A stretch of DNA of 64,000 nt from Epiperipatus broadwayi (GCA_028023455.1 JAQFVV010006428.1:539501-603500), one strand, 5' to 3'. Positions 13,676-27,087 are shown, numbered from the stretch's first letter. Translations and numbers: made by a program. The notes: generated from the letters alone by a model not told the origin.

Positions 13676-14329
13676 TTATTCTAACACTTTATAGTTTTCT
13701 ACATTTACTTCTTTACCTTTTGTCTTCATATGAGCCTGAATATCATTCAATTCCCTTCTAATATCAGTTATCTCTAATGATGATGCTTTCCGAGCCTCTT
13801 CATAAGTTTGTTTGATTTTAAAACATCTTTGCTCCAAATTTTGATACCCAATTTTACAGGTTTTAACTTCCTCATCCAAAATGTTAAGCCTGACTTTTAT
13901 ACATCCTTGTGACTTATCTATTTGGTCACTGAATTCATCAAACCTACAATTATATTTATCATTAGTTTTTTTCAATCAAGCATTTACATTGTATTTAAAT
14001 TCATCAAACCTTGCATTAGTAGCATTCAACTCCATTTTACACAAATCAATTTTGATATTCACTTCTCTAAATTCTTTATTTTTTTTAATTATATCACCCA
14101 ATTTATTACTCATGTCACCAAATTTATTTTCCATATCCCTACTTATTATCTTTTCTTAATTCATCATTCATTTTATCAAGTTTATTATCCATATCCTTAC
14201 TCATATTTTTCTTAATTTATTAGTTTCTCTACTCTTATCTTCTCTTAATCTTTCCATAAATTTTTCTATAGATCTTTCACTGAAACTTTCTTCAGGTTCT
14301 GATAATGCTTCTACCGTATTAGTTTCCAT
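13676..14329 (-). pseudogene. Decayed gag coiled-coil leader of a third Ty3-type element
   Basis: A methionine at 14329 opens a peptide beginning METNTVEALSEPEES. Its acidic start and following charged coiled coil resemble the leader at 3769-4692. The frame is broken several times. The best surviving part is 13676-13975 (99 codons: KIKQTYEEARKASS and similar). It lies about 300 bases inside a primer-binding-site-like sequence, the same layout as in the other elements. The rest of gag and all of pol are unrecognisable. Confidence 0.6.
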
Positions 14330-14616
14330 CCTTAACTATTATTTTATATCAAATTTATTATCTCTATCTTCTTTTAAAACAGATTTTAAGATTCTTTAAT
14401 TTTATTTATTTTCATAAAACATATCCACCCATTAAATCTTCCAGCTGTGAACAAAATCCATAAAGAATGACAACAACAATAAAATTACTAATATCTTATT
14501 TAAACCTTTGATATAATACAATCAGCTATACAACACCATCAATGTATATAAATACAATATCGTACTTGAACTTATATATGAGACTCAAACTTGGGGCTTT
14601 AATTGGTTAATCTAGC

Positions 14617-14633
14617 CCCATGTTGGGTGCCAT
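14617..14633 (-). promoter_or_regulatory. Primer-binding site of the third Ty3-type element
   Basis: The minus strand reads TGGCACCCAACATGGGG, four bases from a TGTAAC LTR-like start at 14638. It matches the pattern of the two other primer-binding sites in the window. Confidence 0.6.
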
Positions 14634-14637
14634 TTTT

Positions 14638-15792
14638 GTAACAGATAATATGTGTCAATCTGGGATTTTTGTAATGGGGTAAATTACACTAGCTTTTAAT
14701 TAGTATTTTATCAAAAATCAATTTTTTTTAAATTCTAATAATTGTATTTAATAATTCACATATTATGCATTTTCCCATGATCATCAATGATTAGCTTACT
14801 AATCTAACCATGCATAGAGGCACCATTTTGTAATGTGCGATACTGTGATGAGGTCAGGGGGAATGATCAATCTGATCTGAATAAAATCTAATCTAGCTCA
14901 ATTGGGGTTGCCATTATGTAATGAACTATCATAAACTGTTAATCTTTAATAAAACCTAATTCATTCAAGTTATATGTAAAATGAAATAAATAATGAGATT
15001 ATCTGCTCCAGATATCAACAAATCTATCACAATTACAAAATAAACTGCAATAAGCAGTGAAAATATATATCATTGCCCTAAACAATAATATATGATTAAG
15101 CTAACTATTTGATTAGTAATTGAATGAAAGTCAATTTGAATCGATATTGAAATTAAATTCTGACATATTTTATTAATCTACTGTTATTATAATAATTCAA
15201 ATCTACTTTAATATTTAATGATACTGCATTTTACTTAAACAGATGAGCTTCTAAATAATTATAATTACATTTTATTTCACCTAAAAATGGATCTTTTAAT
15301 TATTGCTTGTGGAGATATTACATGCCTGAATGGATGTTCAGGAAAAGACTTGTAACAACATTTGTCTTTTCAGGATGTTTAATATTTTTCTTAGATTTTA
15401 TTTGATTTTATTTTGTTATTTATACATTTTATTAAATAACACTGGGGGAAGAGTATGATTTTGTTCAGAACTTTCTGTCCATAACTAGGCAAGGGGGAAG
15501 GATTTCTGACAAGTCTTCAATCTACGAGTAGAAGGGGAAAACTTCGTAACTTTAAAATTTTCTCATTATTTTTTTTACTCTAATGTTAGTATTTGGAAAA
15601 TTATTGATTCATTAAAACCTAACCTGTTGACATAATGTATTTTTAAAAAATTTAATCTTAAAATAGATTAGTTTATTATTATTATTATGTTAAATAAGGA
15701 AAATATGGGTTTTCAAAAATAAGTTTTCTGACCAGGTAATTAGTAATGATATTTGGCTGAATGTATGGTCAAAGAAGCAGATTGCCATTACA
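14638..15792 (-). repeat. Possible LTR of the third Ty3-type element
   Basis: The segment starts TGTAAC next to the primer-binding site and could end at CCATTACA (15785-15792), which resembles the CCATTACA outer end of the LTR at 32.1-34.0 kb. Near-copies of the LTR/primer-site junction recur at 14829 and 14917. The outer limit is uncertain because no partner LTR was found. Confidence 0.3.
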
Positions 15793-17820
15793 TAATTTCA
15801 ACAAATTGTTGACATTATAGGTAATTTTGTTTATTATTTACATTTCATTTGTTGATAATTTTCAAAATGTTATATTTTAAAATTAATACTTTATTTTATA
15901 AGTATCATATTGCCTGAATTACATAATGAATGATTTAATGAACTGTTAATATAATGATCATCATATGTGTTTTTTTTAAAAAAAATGCAAGTGAAAGTTT
16001 TGAAATATCTAAGGATATTTTTTAAAAAACATTTGTTTATTATAAATGTTTGAATATGCATGCATTTTGTAACATTGTTGAGTTATTAATGTATTATCTT
16101 TATGAATGTTATCTGTTAAGATACAGAGAAATACAGCAATACTGATATCTAAATTATATAACATAAATAAATATATAAAATTGATATATGTTTTATCAAG
16201 ATTATTTGTGCTCAAACATTTAAAACCATTTTGAAATTAATTTAGATGTCCATTGTTTTTAGTAATGTTGTTTGTAAATTAGTTTAGAATAAGACTTGTA
16301 TATTTTATAATGTTAATAGAGTCATTCAGTGTGGAAGATGTAGGATAATAGTCAAAAGAATAATTGTTATATGAAATCCCAGGTGTTTAGGGATATGTTG
16401 AAAAGTTGTTATATGTAAGCTGTATCATTATGCTTTGAATTTGTTAAATATATAGGTAACAAAAGGGATGTATGTCATTTGCCATGGACAGTTGCATTTC
16501 CTTATAGTCAATAAGAACTAGAATAAAGCCATGACATGAATTTTAGGTGTCTGATAAATATAGACCGATTATTTTGCAATGTATATATGATGATATTTTT
16601 TTACTTGTTTGACTTATTATTTTTTATTATTACATACCCTATACTATAATTCCTATCTATCACCACAAGAATTGCATCATAGAAGTTAGTTTTATAAGAT
16701 GGTAAAGTAATGGCTAAACTGTTAGAAGTTGATAATTTATGTGAAGGCAAGATGAGACACATAAAAAAATTCTATCACAAATAATATTGACATATTTAAT
16801 GCTTTGTATAGTATATAAAATAAAAGAAAAATGATTAATATTGCCATAATTATTAGAGATCATTTAGCTTTAAATAAATGCATATTTGAATTGAAATGAA
16901 AACAAAAGAATAATGAAAAATGATTTGAATGCTATGATGAATGTAAAAATATCAAATAAAAAGAAATACAAAAATCAAGCAATATAATTTATTAATAATT
17001 TTTTTTTAATTTTGCTAGAAAAAAAGAAAGAACCCAATTAAAATAGAGAACTTATGAAATTATACTTGAAATATATATATATATAGATATTTATAAATAA
17101 TTAATTTAAAGGGAGGTATTCATATTTTCTTTATTTAAATTTTTGATATTAAAGTATCCAATTGTATTAAAATATCAAAATGATGCTTAGCTGACCTACA
17201 AATGAAATATTTTCATAATTTTGAAATATCTTATTATTTATTTCATTTAAGTAGGTGTATTTTAAATCTAAATTTATATTTAAGAACTACAAAGTAATAT
17301 GTATACATTTATGGTAGTATAAGTGTATCATTAAGTTTTAATTAGAGATTGGGAGAATTATTTTAATTATTTCCCACTACAAAAACAATAGAACATTATT
17401 ATTTTATCAAATCCTGGATAATATATTGTCACTATTGTTGTAAGTTTATTTTATTTGAAGTAGCTGGAGTGAAGGCAATCTTATTTATTTTTTATTATTT
17501 ACTTGTAAAATTTGTAATATAAATATTTTAATTTTAGTTAATGTCAATTTTTATGTTACTGTTTTTCTTTTGTAAATATTTTTATTTTATAACTTTAGTG
17601 TAATATCTATAATGTTGTATAATCATAATAAAATGGTTAATTGTTTTAAAATTAATATTCTAGTTGAGTTTTTATTTGTCTGCATGTTATTCAATGATAT
17701 TTCATATTACATGCATGATTCATAGAAATTAATAGTTTCAAACATTAATTATTTTGCACATGATTCATAAAGATTGCTTAAATATTATTTCTATTATATT
17801 TGATTGAATAATGAAGTATG
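15793..17820. other. Noncoding AT-rich stretch
   Basis: No gene, RNA or clear repeat is seen. Short open frames here have no domain-like composition. Confidence 0.5.
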
Positions 17821-17823
17821 TAA

Positions 17824-18008
<185 letters not shown>

Positions 18009-18009
18009 G

Positions 18010-19348
18010 AAAATTTGATCATTAGTGGTCATTATAAAATGATCCAACATCAATTTGAGATACTAGATATTAACACTATATTCAAACATTTAAGAATATC
18101 ATATAAAATAAATAAAGATTGTAAAATGTTTATTTAAAATATTATTTATGTTTTATTGCTAAACATTAGCCATTAAATGGATTTAATGTTAAGTCATTAA
18201 GGTCACTTAGTTATCTATTGTTGTAATCTTTGTAAAAGTCGTTAGACATTATGTAAAATCCCTCATCATATTTAACTACAGGGCATTAATTAATTAATTA
18301 ATTTCCATTATTAATGTTAGAGATGAACTTGAGATTACTTACAAAATAATTGTAAGAGTTATATTAAAAGATGATGAGTAAGTATTCAGTTGATGTCAGA
18401 AATTCAATTAATATTTTTATTAAAGGGGTAGTGATTAATTATTTATTATTTTTATAATAAATCTGTAAGTCATAGTTAGAATTATTATATGTGATTAAAT
18501 ACAATGAGAGTAGTACATAGTAGTTTTGTTATGTGAATTTAGTAGTGAAATGTTCTTGTGCCATTGACAATCTATCTTTAGGGATGTATCCTCAATGTTT
18601 AAACCATTGTACCTTGCTGAATGACTCATGTAAAAAAATTTATAATTGTATTTGTTATTTTTATTCAAAACGTATTTATTTGTAAGAATGAACTAGTCAT
18701 AAATTAAATTTATTAGTAAAATAAAGGAGTTGGAGTATTCTAGTTAACACCCTAATTATTTATTGTGAACGTACATATTATTATTATATTTTAATTTAAT
18801 GTATCTTACAATCAATTATTAGAAAATATTGTTTTTATTAGATACTGTATGTCAGTAACGTATCTTGAGCTAGTCAGAATAGTATTTATTTTTAATAATC
18901 ATTATTTATGTAACTTGACAATTATATCCTAGTTAGCTGGAGTCTTTAGTTCACAGATTTCCTTTAGTAAGGGTACAATATATAAAGACATTAATCTTTA
19001 ATTTCAGATGTATATTGAATCAAACATAAATAAAACAATCTGCCTACAAATTTAAGGACCATGAAATCAACTTACTGAATTATTTATAAGATACACTCAT
19101 ATCATGTTAGCCACACACATATCTTGACTTATATTAATGATTATATCTTTAAAGACACACTAAATTTTAATTACATTAAATTTTAACTATTTAAAATAAC
19201 CAAATTTTTCTTTGCTTGTGCTTTTTAAAACTTTTTTAGAAGAAAGATTAATCTAAAACTAAATGTTGATTAGTTTAAAACTTCTTATGGAAGTAGTATA
19301 ATTTTATTTTTATTTTTCTTATGTATTGATTTATATATTTACATATCA
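18010..19348. other. Noncoding AT-rich stretch
   Basis: Nothing gene-like is seen. It includes a short TTAATTAATTAA run at about 18288. Confidence 0.5.
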
Positions 19349-19956
19349 TACCATTTCCAACTTTTGTAAACACTTCAGCATTAGTAGTTTTTATATCAAA
19401 ACTTTATTAATACAATTTTGACTACCATGCAGTCATCATCAGAGCTATAATATCCAAATATATATTTATGCAATTAATACATTTTATACACATTTATGTA
19501 CATAATTAAACATACATCATAACCATATTATTATAAACAACCATTTTCCATTTTATTACTCTATTCTTAATTAATTTCATCCACATTTATTTTATATTGA
19601 TTTATTTTTAAATTATTTTGAACTATTTATTATAATGTCATAATTTTAATTTTTTTTAATTTTTAAAAATTTCACTTTTTTATTGTACATATTATTTTAT
19701 TATCTTTTTATTTATATTTTTAATTTAACTTCTAACATTTTCTTATATATTATATAATTAACTATGAACTTTTTTTTATCTTAGAAATTATCTTATTATG
19801 TTACAAATTACTCACCTCTTTACATATCCTATTTCTAAAAACCGTCGGAAAAAAAATTTCAATTTTTTTTTTTTTTACAGTTGAAACTGTAAGAACAAAG
19901 TTTTGATATAAAATAAAATAGTATTGTTGAAATGTTTAAAAAAGTTGGAAATGGTA
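19349..19956. mobile_element. 608-bp element with about 60-bp terminal inverted repeats
   Basis: The left end reads TACCATTTCCAACTTTT and the right end is its inverse. The arms stay alignable for about 60 bases, through a shared ATATCAAAACTTT block (19393-19405 and its inverse near 19898-19910). TA stands at both ends, which would fit a TA target duplication as in Tc1/mariner-derived MITEs, although the TA could be part of the arms. There is no coding potential. Inside the left arm the minus strand has a CTGATGA core followed by a GACT/AGTC stem, so a Penelope-like terminal repeat is an alternative reading. Confidence 0.6.
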
Positions 19957-19979
19957 TTTGCTCATTTTTGATTATTCTC

Positions 19980-20560
19980 TATTTGTTTTGAATCATTCAG
20001 TTTTTTCTGTGGTTTATGTGTTTTGCAAAATTGTCCATCCATTTTTTCCCATTTAATTCTAGCTATTTTCAAAAGTCTTCCCACCACAAATCCACATGTT
20101 TTAGATTATCTTCAAACTTCAATTTCATCTGCTTTTGGTTATATTCCATATATTTAGATTTTCTTCCATAGTTTGTTTTATTTTTTATTTTTTCATTATT
20201 TTTCATAGATTGTTTCACTTGCTCCAATTGCTTTTTATTATTTTTGATAGTCTGGTTTATTTTCTTTTGATTATTTTTGATTTATTGCTCTATTTGCTTT
20301 TGATTATGTTGAAACCTCAATTCCATCTGTTTTAATATTATGCAAATGTGCATCATGTCGAACTGTAATGATGTTGCAGTATTCTCATGCATTTGTGTTG
20401 TTTCATAAATGTCTTTGTGCTTTATTTGATTTCAAGAATCACTATGTGGATAGACATTCTTTGTATTGAAGATTTTAAGTTTTCTCCTTCACAGCTAGTT
20501 TCAGAAATGTTTCCTGCTGCATTTCATCCTTTTAATTTTTATTCTCCATTTTAATAATAT
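19980..20560 (-). pseudogene. Decayed coiled-coil gag leader of a fourth Ty3-type element
   Basis: Read on the minus strand, the sequence is rich in Lys, Asn, Gln and Glu with repeated KNNQKK / NQKQ-type segments and scattered stops, like the leaders at 3.8-4.7 kb and 31.0-31.7 kb. It lies inside an LTR-like sequence that starts at 20985. The start codon, capsid and pol cannot be recognised. Confidence 0.45.
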
Positions 20561-20984
20561 ACAAAATTTTTAATCGCAATAAACATATTAAGTGCAATAC
20601 AATTCTAATTGGATACATCACTAACAATGCTAGATGGTTCTTGGAACACTCCAGAACATTACATTTTCCTGTATGTCTTCTTCACAACATAATTTGCTTT
20701 CTTATATCTTGTTGTTGGTTTTTGGTTTACCATATAATTACAATATATACATATCATCTGGTCACTCATATTATGCATGTATCTCAATAAATTGGGAGTT
20801 TATAACAACTGAAAATTGAAGCTCTCACCCTGGTTGAATCAAAAATTTATAATTAGGTGGTAATACTACATAATGGTTGGATTTGCCATATTTCATTTAT
20901 TTTATATTTTATATATATATATTTACATAAGTTACATGGGAATGATCTGAACTTAGGAATCAGGAAATAAACTAATATATATAT

Positions 20985-22972
20985 TGTAATGGATAAAAGC
21001 TTTCTAGATTCGCATATATTGACCACAAGGGCGCCACTAGTCTGAAAATCGGAACTAGACATTTATTTTAAGGGTGGACAGGATAGGTGAAACGAAATGC
21101 GCCGAACTAAACTCAGGGACAAACAAGAGATCTTAAGGATTGTTTAGACAATTGAGAAATAAAAGTACCAAGACAAATGTTAGCCAAATAAATTTATACA
21201 ATTTGATAATTTTATTAAAAGTTGGACAATAGAGTAGAGAAATCTAGCCTCGAATACAAAAGTGACTTATATTAGCATACACATTATTTACCAGAGAGTG
21301 CACAAGAGTATGGCAAACATGAAGACATTAAACATTTTGGCAGAAAAATTCTCTCACCTAAAAATATAAGAAATGGATAGGCTAATATCTTCCTGCTGGC
21401 AATTTATAAAATTACAAAAACAAAAAACTCTAGCTTCCTGATTCAGAGATATGAAATCAGTTACAATCTTGTAGGAAATCAACGAAACCAGCGCAGATGA
21501 TCGATCAGTAACATTCTAACTACTGTCATTATAATGCCGCAGGACTGCTGCACGTAATACTACTTTTAAAGCAAACGTGGTTGATTTCACATACAAGACA
21601 GCAAAAAGATATTTGATCATGATCTTACGTAATCCAGAAAGAAATGACTACTTTCAGACAACCTGAAGAAATAACTTGACAAATAGCCAGCAAAAAGATT
21701 TTGTTGTTTGCAAAAAGTGCAAACCAAACGTGTTTAAAAATTCATTATTTTACAACAACAACTAAGGGCCGGTGAGTAAATAAAATTTATGAAAACTGCC
21801 AAAGCATTTTGCAATAGTTAATGAAATAATTAGGTGTATATTAAACATATAAAATACAATCTCCTAATATATCCCCTGATAAATGAAAATTGAAAACAAA
21901 CTTGGAATCTTAAAACTAAGATTCCAAGATGCACTTTAAATACTAGAAAAAGTAAATACAGATAATAAATAATTAAAATAATTAATACAACTTTATAACA
22001 TAATTATCATTAGATTGAGCAGAGATTTAATTGAATGCAATTTATTTACCCTGGATAGAATAAGAAAAGATTTATTTAGGATAAGGCAGAGTTCTAGTAA
22101 TTTTCTGACAAGTGCACACTTTTAATAATAGTTCATCTTTCAGGCGACTTCTCTTTATGACAAAGGCAAGTGTTGAGGCAAATTGGGAATCCAGCTATGT
22201 CAGAGTTTTATGGCATCATGAAAGAACAGCCTAGAGCCTGAGGCTCATCTTTATTTGAATTAGCAATGCATCTTATGGTTTCCAATACATCTAGCAGCGT
22301 TTGTTGACATCATGAAAGCAAATTTCAAAAATCTCTTAAATGTTCAAACTGTGATTAATATGAAGTTCCACAGATTAATCAGAATGCCTTTTTGAAAACA
22401 GAAGCTGAACCAAACGCTTTTAAAAAAACTTTGTTAGTCTAGATTAGCAACCACCTCTTTTTTGGCGGGTTATATTTACTTTGCTACATTTCCCATGAAA
22501 AACTTTCTTTATTGTCAAATTCTGTGTCTCAGGCAGGGCAAATATTAATTTCCCACTCAATCCAATTTAAGAATTCCAACCAGGGATTATTGTAACTAAA
22601 ATAACAATACAAAATTAAATATCCTCTTTTATAATTAACTTTAAAAATGATTAAAATAAAAGCAACAGGAATGTAATTAGCAAGCTTGCCTGTTTTTAAT
22701 CAAATTGATTAAAAAACAAGTGGTGACAGTACACTATTTTAAAATAAATCAATCCTATAAACAAAAAAAATTAAAATGACCTATTTAAATATAACGGAGT
22801 ATATGTTTTAAATAATAATAAAAAAAAATTAACATTAGATGTTTAATGAAAATTAAGTTGTTTTTTTCTTTTTTTTTTAATTTTAGTAATAAAACCATTG
22901 AATTGGATATCAATCCGGTTCAATATACATATATAACAATATTTTATCCAATATAATAATATAATGATTACA
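20985..22972 (-). repeat. Long LTR related to that of the element at 29.6-34.0 kb
   Basis: From TGTAATGGATAAAAGC at 20985, this matches the LTR at 32090 for about 150 bases, with a well-conserved block GGGCGCCACTAGTCTGAAAA and the following CTAGACATTTATTT. Farther in, the two diverge but keep similar character. The outer end is placed at GATTACA (22966-22972) by analogy with CATTACA, and is uncertain. The unit is about 2 kb, close to the 1.86 kb of the other copy. Confidence 0.6.
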
Positions 22973-23232
22973 CAACTCTATTTGTAATGTCAGGCCAAAT
23001 TGTGGGGAACATATGTTACTACCGATGAATGCTGGCAGAGCAAGCAAAATAACAAATGACATAATGATAATTTATTTACAAGTGTACTTATTAATTAATC
23101 TGCAATTTATTTTCTTTAATAAAATTAAGAAATCATAAAACAATATTATTTACAAAATATGATCATTAATTGATATGAAATTTATTTCTTTAACAAAATC
23201 CTTTAACCTTTATACAACATACTATCAATATA

Positions 23233-23931
23233 TTCATTAGATTGAGCTTACCACTAGCTCCAACAAAGCCTTATTTATAAGTGCCAAAACAGAAAGTATT
23301 CAAAATATCTATCAGACAATTCTCATCCCCGGACCAATTGGTTTTGAGTTTATGGCTAACCTCAGTGACAAGTTAGGATTTCAGACACCAGATCTAAAAT
23401 TCCAACTCAAATGTCAGCACTTATTTAATACATTACTATCAATTTGAAAACCTGAACATTTTAGTACAAGCTTAAAAGCAAGTTACACATTTTGTGTCTT
23501 GTTGTATTAATTATTATAAGTGTACTCTTCAAGGCTTTTGTGATATTATATTGCTTTGGCTATTAATATATGGTGAAACTGAAATGAGTTCAGACCCAAA
23601 TAGCTATCTGGTTTGTAAGGTTGGATTTGAAAACATTTGTGTGTCTGAAAAATTTAGATTTTCAAATTGATACTAACATATTAAATAATTGCTGATGTTT
23701 GAGTTGGAATTTTAGATCTAGTGTATGAAATCTTAACTCCTCACTGAGATGAACCATAAGCTTGAAAAACAATTGGTCTGGGGTGAGGATTTTCCAATAG
23801 AGATTTTGAATTCTTTCTCTTTCGGCACTTATAATTAAAGCTTTTTTGGAGCTAGTGGTAAGCTACATCTAATGAACATTTTAGTACAAGCTTAAAAGCA
23901 AGTTACACATTTTGTGTCTTGTTTTATTAAT
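23233..23931. mobile_element. Foldback element with internal/flanking direct repeat
   Basis: The left arm (23233-23456, from TTCATTAGATTGAGC) and right arm (about 23650-23876) are inverted copies about 220 bases long, alignable throughout with scattered mismatches, around a loop of about 190 bases. A 58-base direct repeat (from GAACATTTTAGTACAAGC) occurs just inside the left arm at 23454-23511 and just outside the right arm at 23874-23931, exactly 420 bases apart with one mismatch. No open frame is present. A non-autonomous foldback or MITE-type origin is likely; a clear target duplication was not found. Confidence 0.7.
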
Positions 23932-25104
23932 CAGTATATTCCTAGATAATGTCACATTTTTCATACTGTTTAACCATGTCTTCAATAAACTTAAATATAA
24001 TTAGGCATGTAAGAATGTATAAATATAACATTTCTTTGACTCACATGTTATCTAGTACTTATACATATGTTCTATATAGTACAGACATCAATGCTATCAT
24101 TTATAATAATAAGATCAAGAAATAGTCTTATTAGATCCGATTCCTAAATATAACTACTTATATAATAATAAATATAAAAAGATGGGCTTTGGTCTGAACC
24201 CTAACTGAATAAACTTTTTATACAATAATTATAAGGAATAGCCTTTTGGTCGAAAACCTAATTTAATACAACAATTTATACAGGGATGATTCATTTTGAG
24301 TTCGATCCCTAACTCATTCATCTGATACAAATGTATTCTCCCATATGTATGCAAACATATGTAAACTAATAAATTTTGAACAAACAGCTGCACATATATA
24401 AGACCATCTACATAAAATCCAAGTTTTAGTAATCAAATATAAATTTAACTACGAACGAGTGAGACTAATACTCTGTTAATTACAATTATTTGTGACTTAT
24501 ACATTTATATGTATATGTTGCATTTATGTAATTGTCATTACTTATTTAACTTTTACTTTTATTAATAACTGACATAAAGTTCAAAAACTTAGCATATATA
24601 TATGATATATAATAATAATTTTTTTAACAAAAATTATAATTTTGACAAATAAAGAGAAGTTATTACAAATTCATTTCTTTTTTAAAAACTAACAGTTTTT
24701 TTTAGATATCTGTATACCAATCATTATTTACCAATTCAGATTATTTAACAAAGTACAAATCACACTTTAAATATAGCACACACCCCAAATGATACAATTT
24801 CATTTATTTTTTTTTTGGCAAATACTAAAAGTTTATTTAGATTAATATCTAGTTGCCATTTAAATAAATGCTAATTCTTCATGTCAGTTGGAGTTATTCA
24901 AAGTATCATTCGTAAGTATTTCAGATTAAATGTAACTAACTCTTAGTAGGGTGAATCCACTTTATTCGTGAGGCATGGTAAAATTCTGAAATTTGGACGA
25001 AGTAATATTCCCTTCTGATCAAAAGAAAAGTAAACTGATTTTTATATCCAAAATTTAGTTTCTTTTTGTACCTCATTTTACTTCTTCTTTTTTACATGTA
25101 TCAT
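23932..25104. other. Noncoding AT-rich stretch
   Basis: No gene or recognisable repeat is seen between the foldback element and the tRNA-like sequence. Confidence 0.5.
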
Positions 25105-25183
25105 TGTATTGGCGGGAAGCGAACCCGCTAACCCGGTACAATTGCTTGTAAGACAGCTGTGCTAACCTCTCGACCACCAACGC
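25105..25183 (-). repeat. tRNA-Val(TAC)-like sequence, probable retrocopy or SINE
   Basis: The minus strand starts GCGTTGGTGGTCGAGAGG, has an anticodon loop CTTACAA (anticodon TAC) and a perfect T-arm GCGGG-TTCGCTT-CCCGC. The 3' side of the acceptor stem is short by a base and does not pair well, and the variable region is long. A close relative lies at 29403-29473. Two diverged copies with imperfect stems argue for a tRNA-derived retroposon rather than a working tRNA gene. Confidence 0.65.
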
Positions 25184-25702
25184 ATGATTTCTTTTTTTTT
25201 TTAAAAAAAAAAAACTAATTTGTGTAGACTTAGCATAGTTAATTTTGCTTAGAAATTTTTTTTTCTTGATTATATATTTTTTATTATTTATCGAAATAAA
25301 TAACAGATTGTAGACGTTGTTTCTCTTACAAAAAATATGAAGGTGATTTGTGTATTTTATATATAGAATCACCTTTCCAGTATTTAAATGCATCGTAATG
25401 TTTAAAAAATCTAATAACATTATTTGTGTGTTACAAGGGAGTTTAAATAAGAATTGCCGCTATGTTTGTTTTGATATCAATTTGTAGCAGATTGTTGATA
25501 ATTGTTGGTTGTGAACTTATATATTTTAAATATTGTAGATTAAATTAACTTTATTAGATTCTGTTTTTCATATATATATGCATTTATGTGTAGCAAGCCA
25601 GGTTTTCTATTTTTGAAAATTAATTCAAATTTTATTTTTTACATATTCCGATAGGTGCTATATATATATATATTTGCATTTAGTAAATAAGTCTAGTTAA
25701 AT

Positions 25703-25881
25703 ATGAAAAATATAACATCGTTATTTTTAATAACATTTTTCAGCATGTTAATACAGAGCAAGTGTGATTTTTTTTCTTCAGTCGCTAATATGCAAGCGTT
25801 AATTGAATTAGATAAAGATTTTCAGTCATTTCTAGACTTGTATATTTTAAGTGAGGAAAACAGATTGAATCATTTACAAAA
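25703..25881 (+). CDS. Prolyl 4-hydroxylase subunit alpha, exon 1 (signal peptide and start of P4Ha_N domain)
   Basis: The gene encodes the catalytic subunit of the ER enzyme that hydroxylates proline in collagen-type repeats using iron, oxygen and 2-oxoglutarate. Only its N terminus is in this exon. The ATG opens a hydrophobic signal peptide (residues 1 to about 21, ending near QSKC). The following stretch FFSSVANMQALIELDKDFQS and LDLYILSEENRL fits the opening helices of the P4Ha_N (tetramer-forming) domain of animal alpha subunits. Reading stops at a consensus donor, AA|GTAAGT, at 25882, leaving two bases of a codon. Exon 2 lies 33.7 kb downstream. The peptide-binding and dioxygenase domains are not in the window, and I cannot tell which paralogue this is. 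An upstream noncoding exon cannot be excluded. Confidence 0.85.
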
Positions 25882-25889
25882 GTAAGTTT

Positions 25890-26990
25890 TGCTAATGTTA
25901 TTTAGTGACCTTTTATTTTATTGAATATTTTAATATATTTTTTTCTTTCATAACAAACATAAAATTTAAATAGCAATAATATCAATTATATAAGTAAAGA
26001 AAATAATATTTATGCCATGGTGGATGGGGAACTTATATATATATCAATAATTTCTTGAGCAGTGTTTTAATTCTCTTAAACTTACAATAATCCAAGGCTT
26101 ATTTTATTTAATATGATATGCAATTATTTCTGGGCAAACATGTTTTTTGCTTCTGTTATTAAACATTATTTAAAATGTATTTACATATTCTTTTATATAT
26201 TTTTTTTTCTTCTGGCTCTATTTAGAACACATATATATATAATCAATATCTATTGGTGACATTTATTCTAAACAAATATAACAACAGCTTAGTTTGCATG
26301 GTAGAAATATTTGCAAAAGGTTTTTGTAATATATCTGTTTAATTTCCTTCATGTGTTATAATACTGATAACTTAATTTTTTGATTGGCTTATTGTAATGA
26401 TATTATCATTATTTAAGTTGTGCACATTGTAAAACAGATTTCACGATGTCATATATTGCAACTATTAATATTTTGTATCAATTTTTAAATCACGGTAAAG
26501 AAATATATTATTAAAGTTAAATGTAAAAACACATACACTAACTTAAATATTAAAAGGAACAAATACAGTGTAAAATACATAATATGTATGCATGGGAACA
26601 AGATATTTAATACAAGATTAATACAGCAATATTCATATTAATTTATATGTAGTATTAAAATGATTTACAATAGTAACATAACTTGTGCAAATATATTTAT
26701 TTTGTGTTTCTTTAAGATATTTTTATATTTAAAGGGGTACTATTCTAAAAGATTTAGGTGAAGTTGTTATTTTAATAAAGTGTAATCTATGATGAGAACA
26801 TTAGTAAATGAACAATGTAAAATGATTTACTTTTAATATTTTTAATTTAAATGTTTATTTTAATAATACAATCTGTATGTTTAATTTTATTGAAATATAC
26901 AATAAATGTGGTTTTAATTTCTCCTTATTTGTAATAATAAAAATACTTAATTGTAAATTATTAGAGAAAAAATATATAGTTAATAATAAA
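25890..26990. other. Intronic stretch without features
   Basis: AT-rich sequence with short TA runs; nothing else is seen. Confidence 0.5.
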
Positions 26991-26993
26991 TTT

Positions 26994-27040
26994 GGCTGAA
27001 CGTTTTCGAGGAACTGTGCCTCATACTCATAGCCTTCGTG
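26994..27040 (-). other. Short hairpin in the 3' flank of the Penelope-like element
   Basis: On the minus strand, about 50 bases after the element's stop codon, GAGG-CACAGTT-CCTC forms a small hairpin followed at once by GAAAACG. Penelope-like elements often carry structured 3' ends, some of them hammerhead ribozymes. Here the stem and GAAA are present but the CTGATGA core is not intact, so catalysis is doubtful. Confidence 0.4.
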
Positions 27041-27087
27041 AAAATGTACTTAATATATGTAAATGAGAATATTCAAATGAGTTACTG

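Noticed and set aside
25073-25420. 115-codon open frame on the minus strand
   Set aside because: It ends across the tRNA-like sequence and has AT-driven Lys/Asn/Ile composition with no domain.
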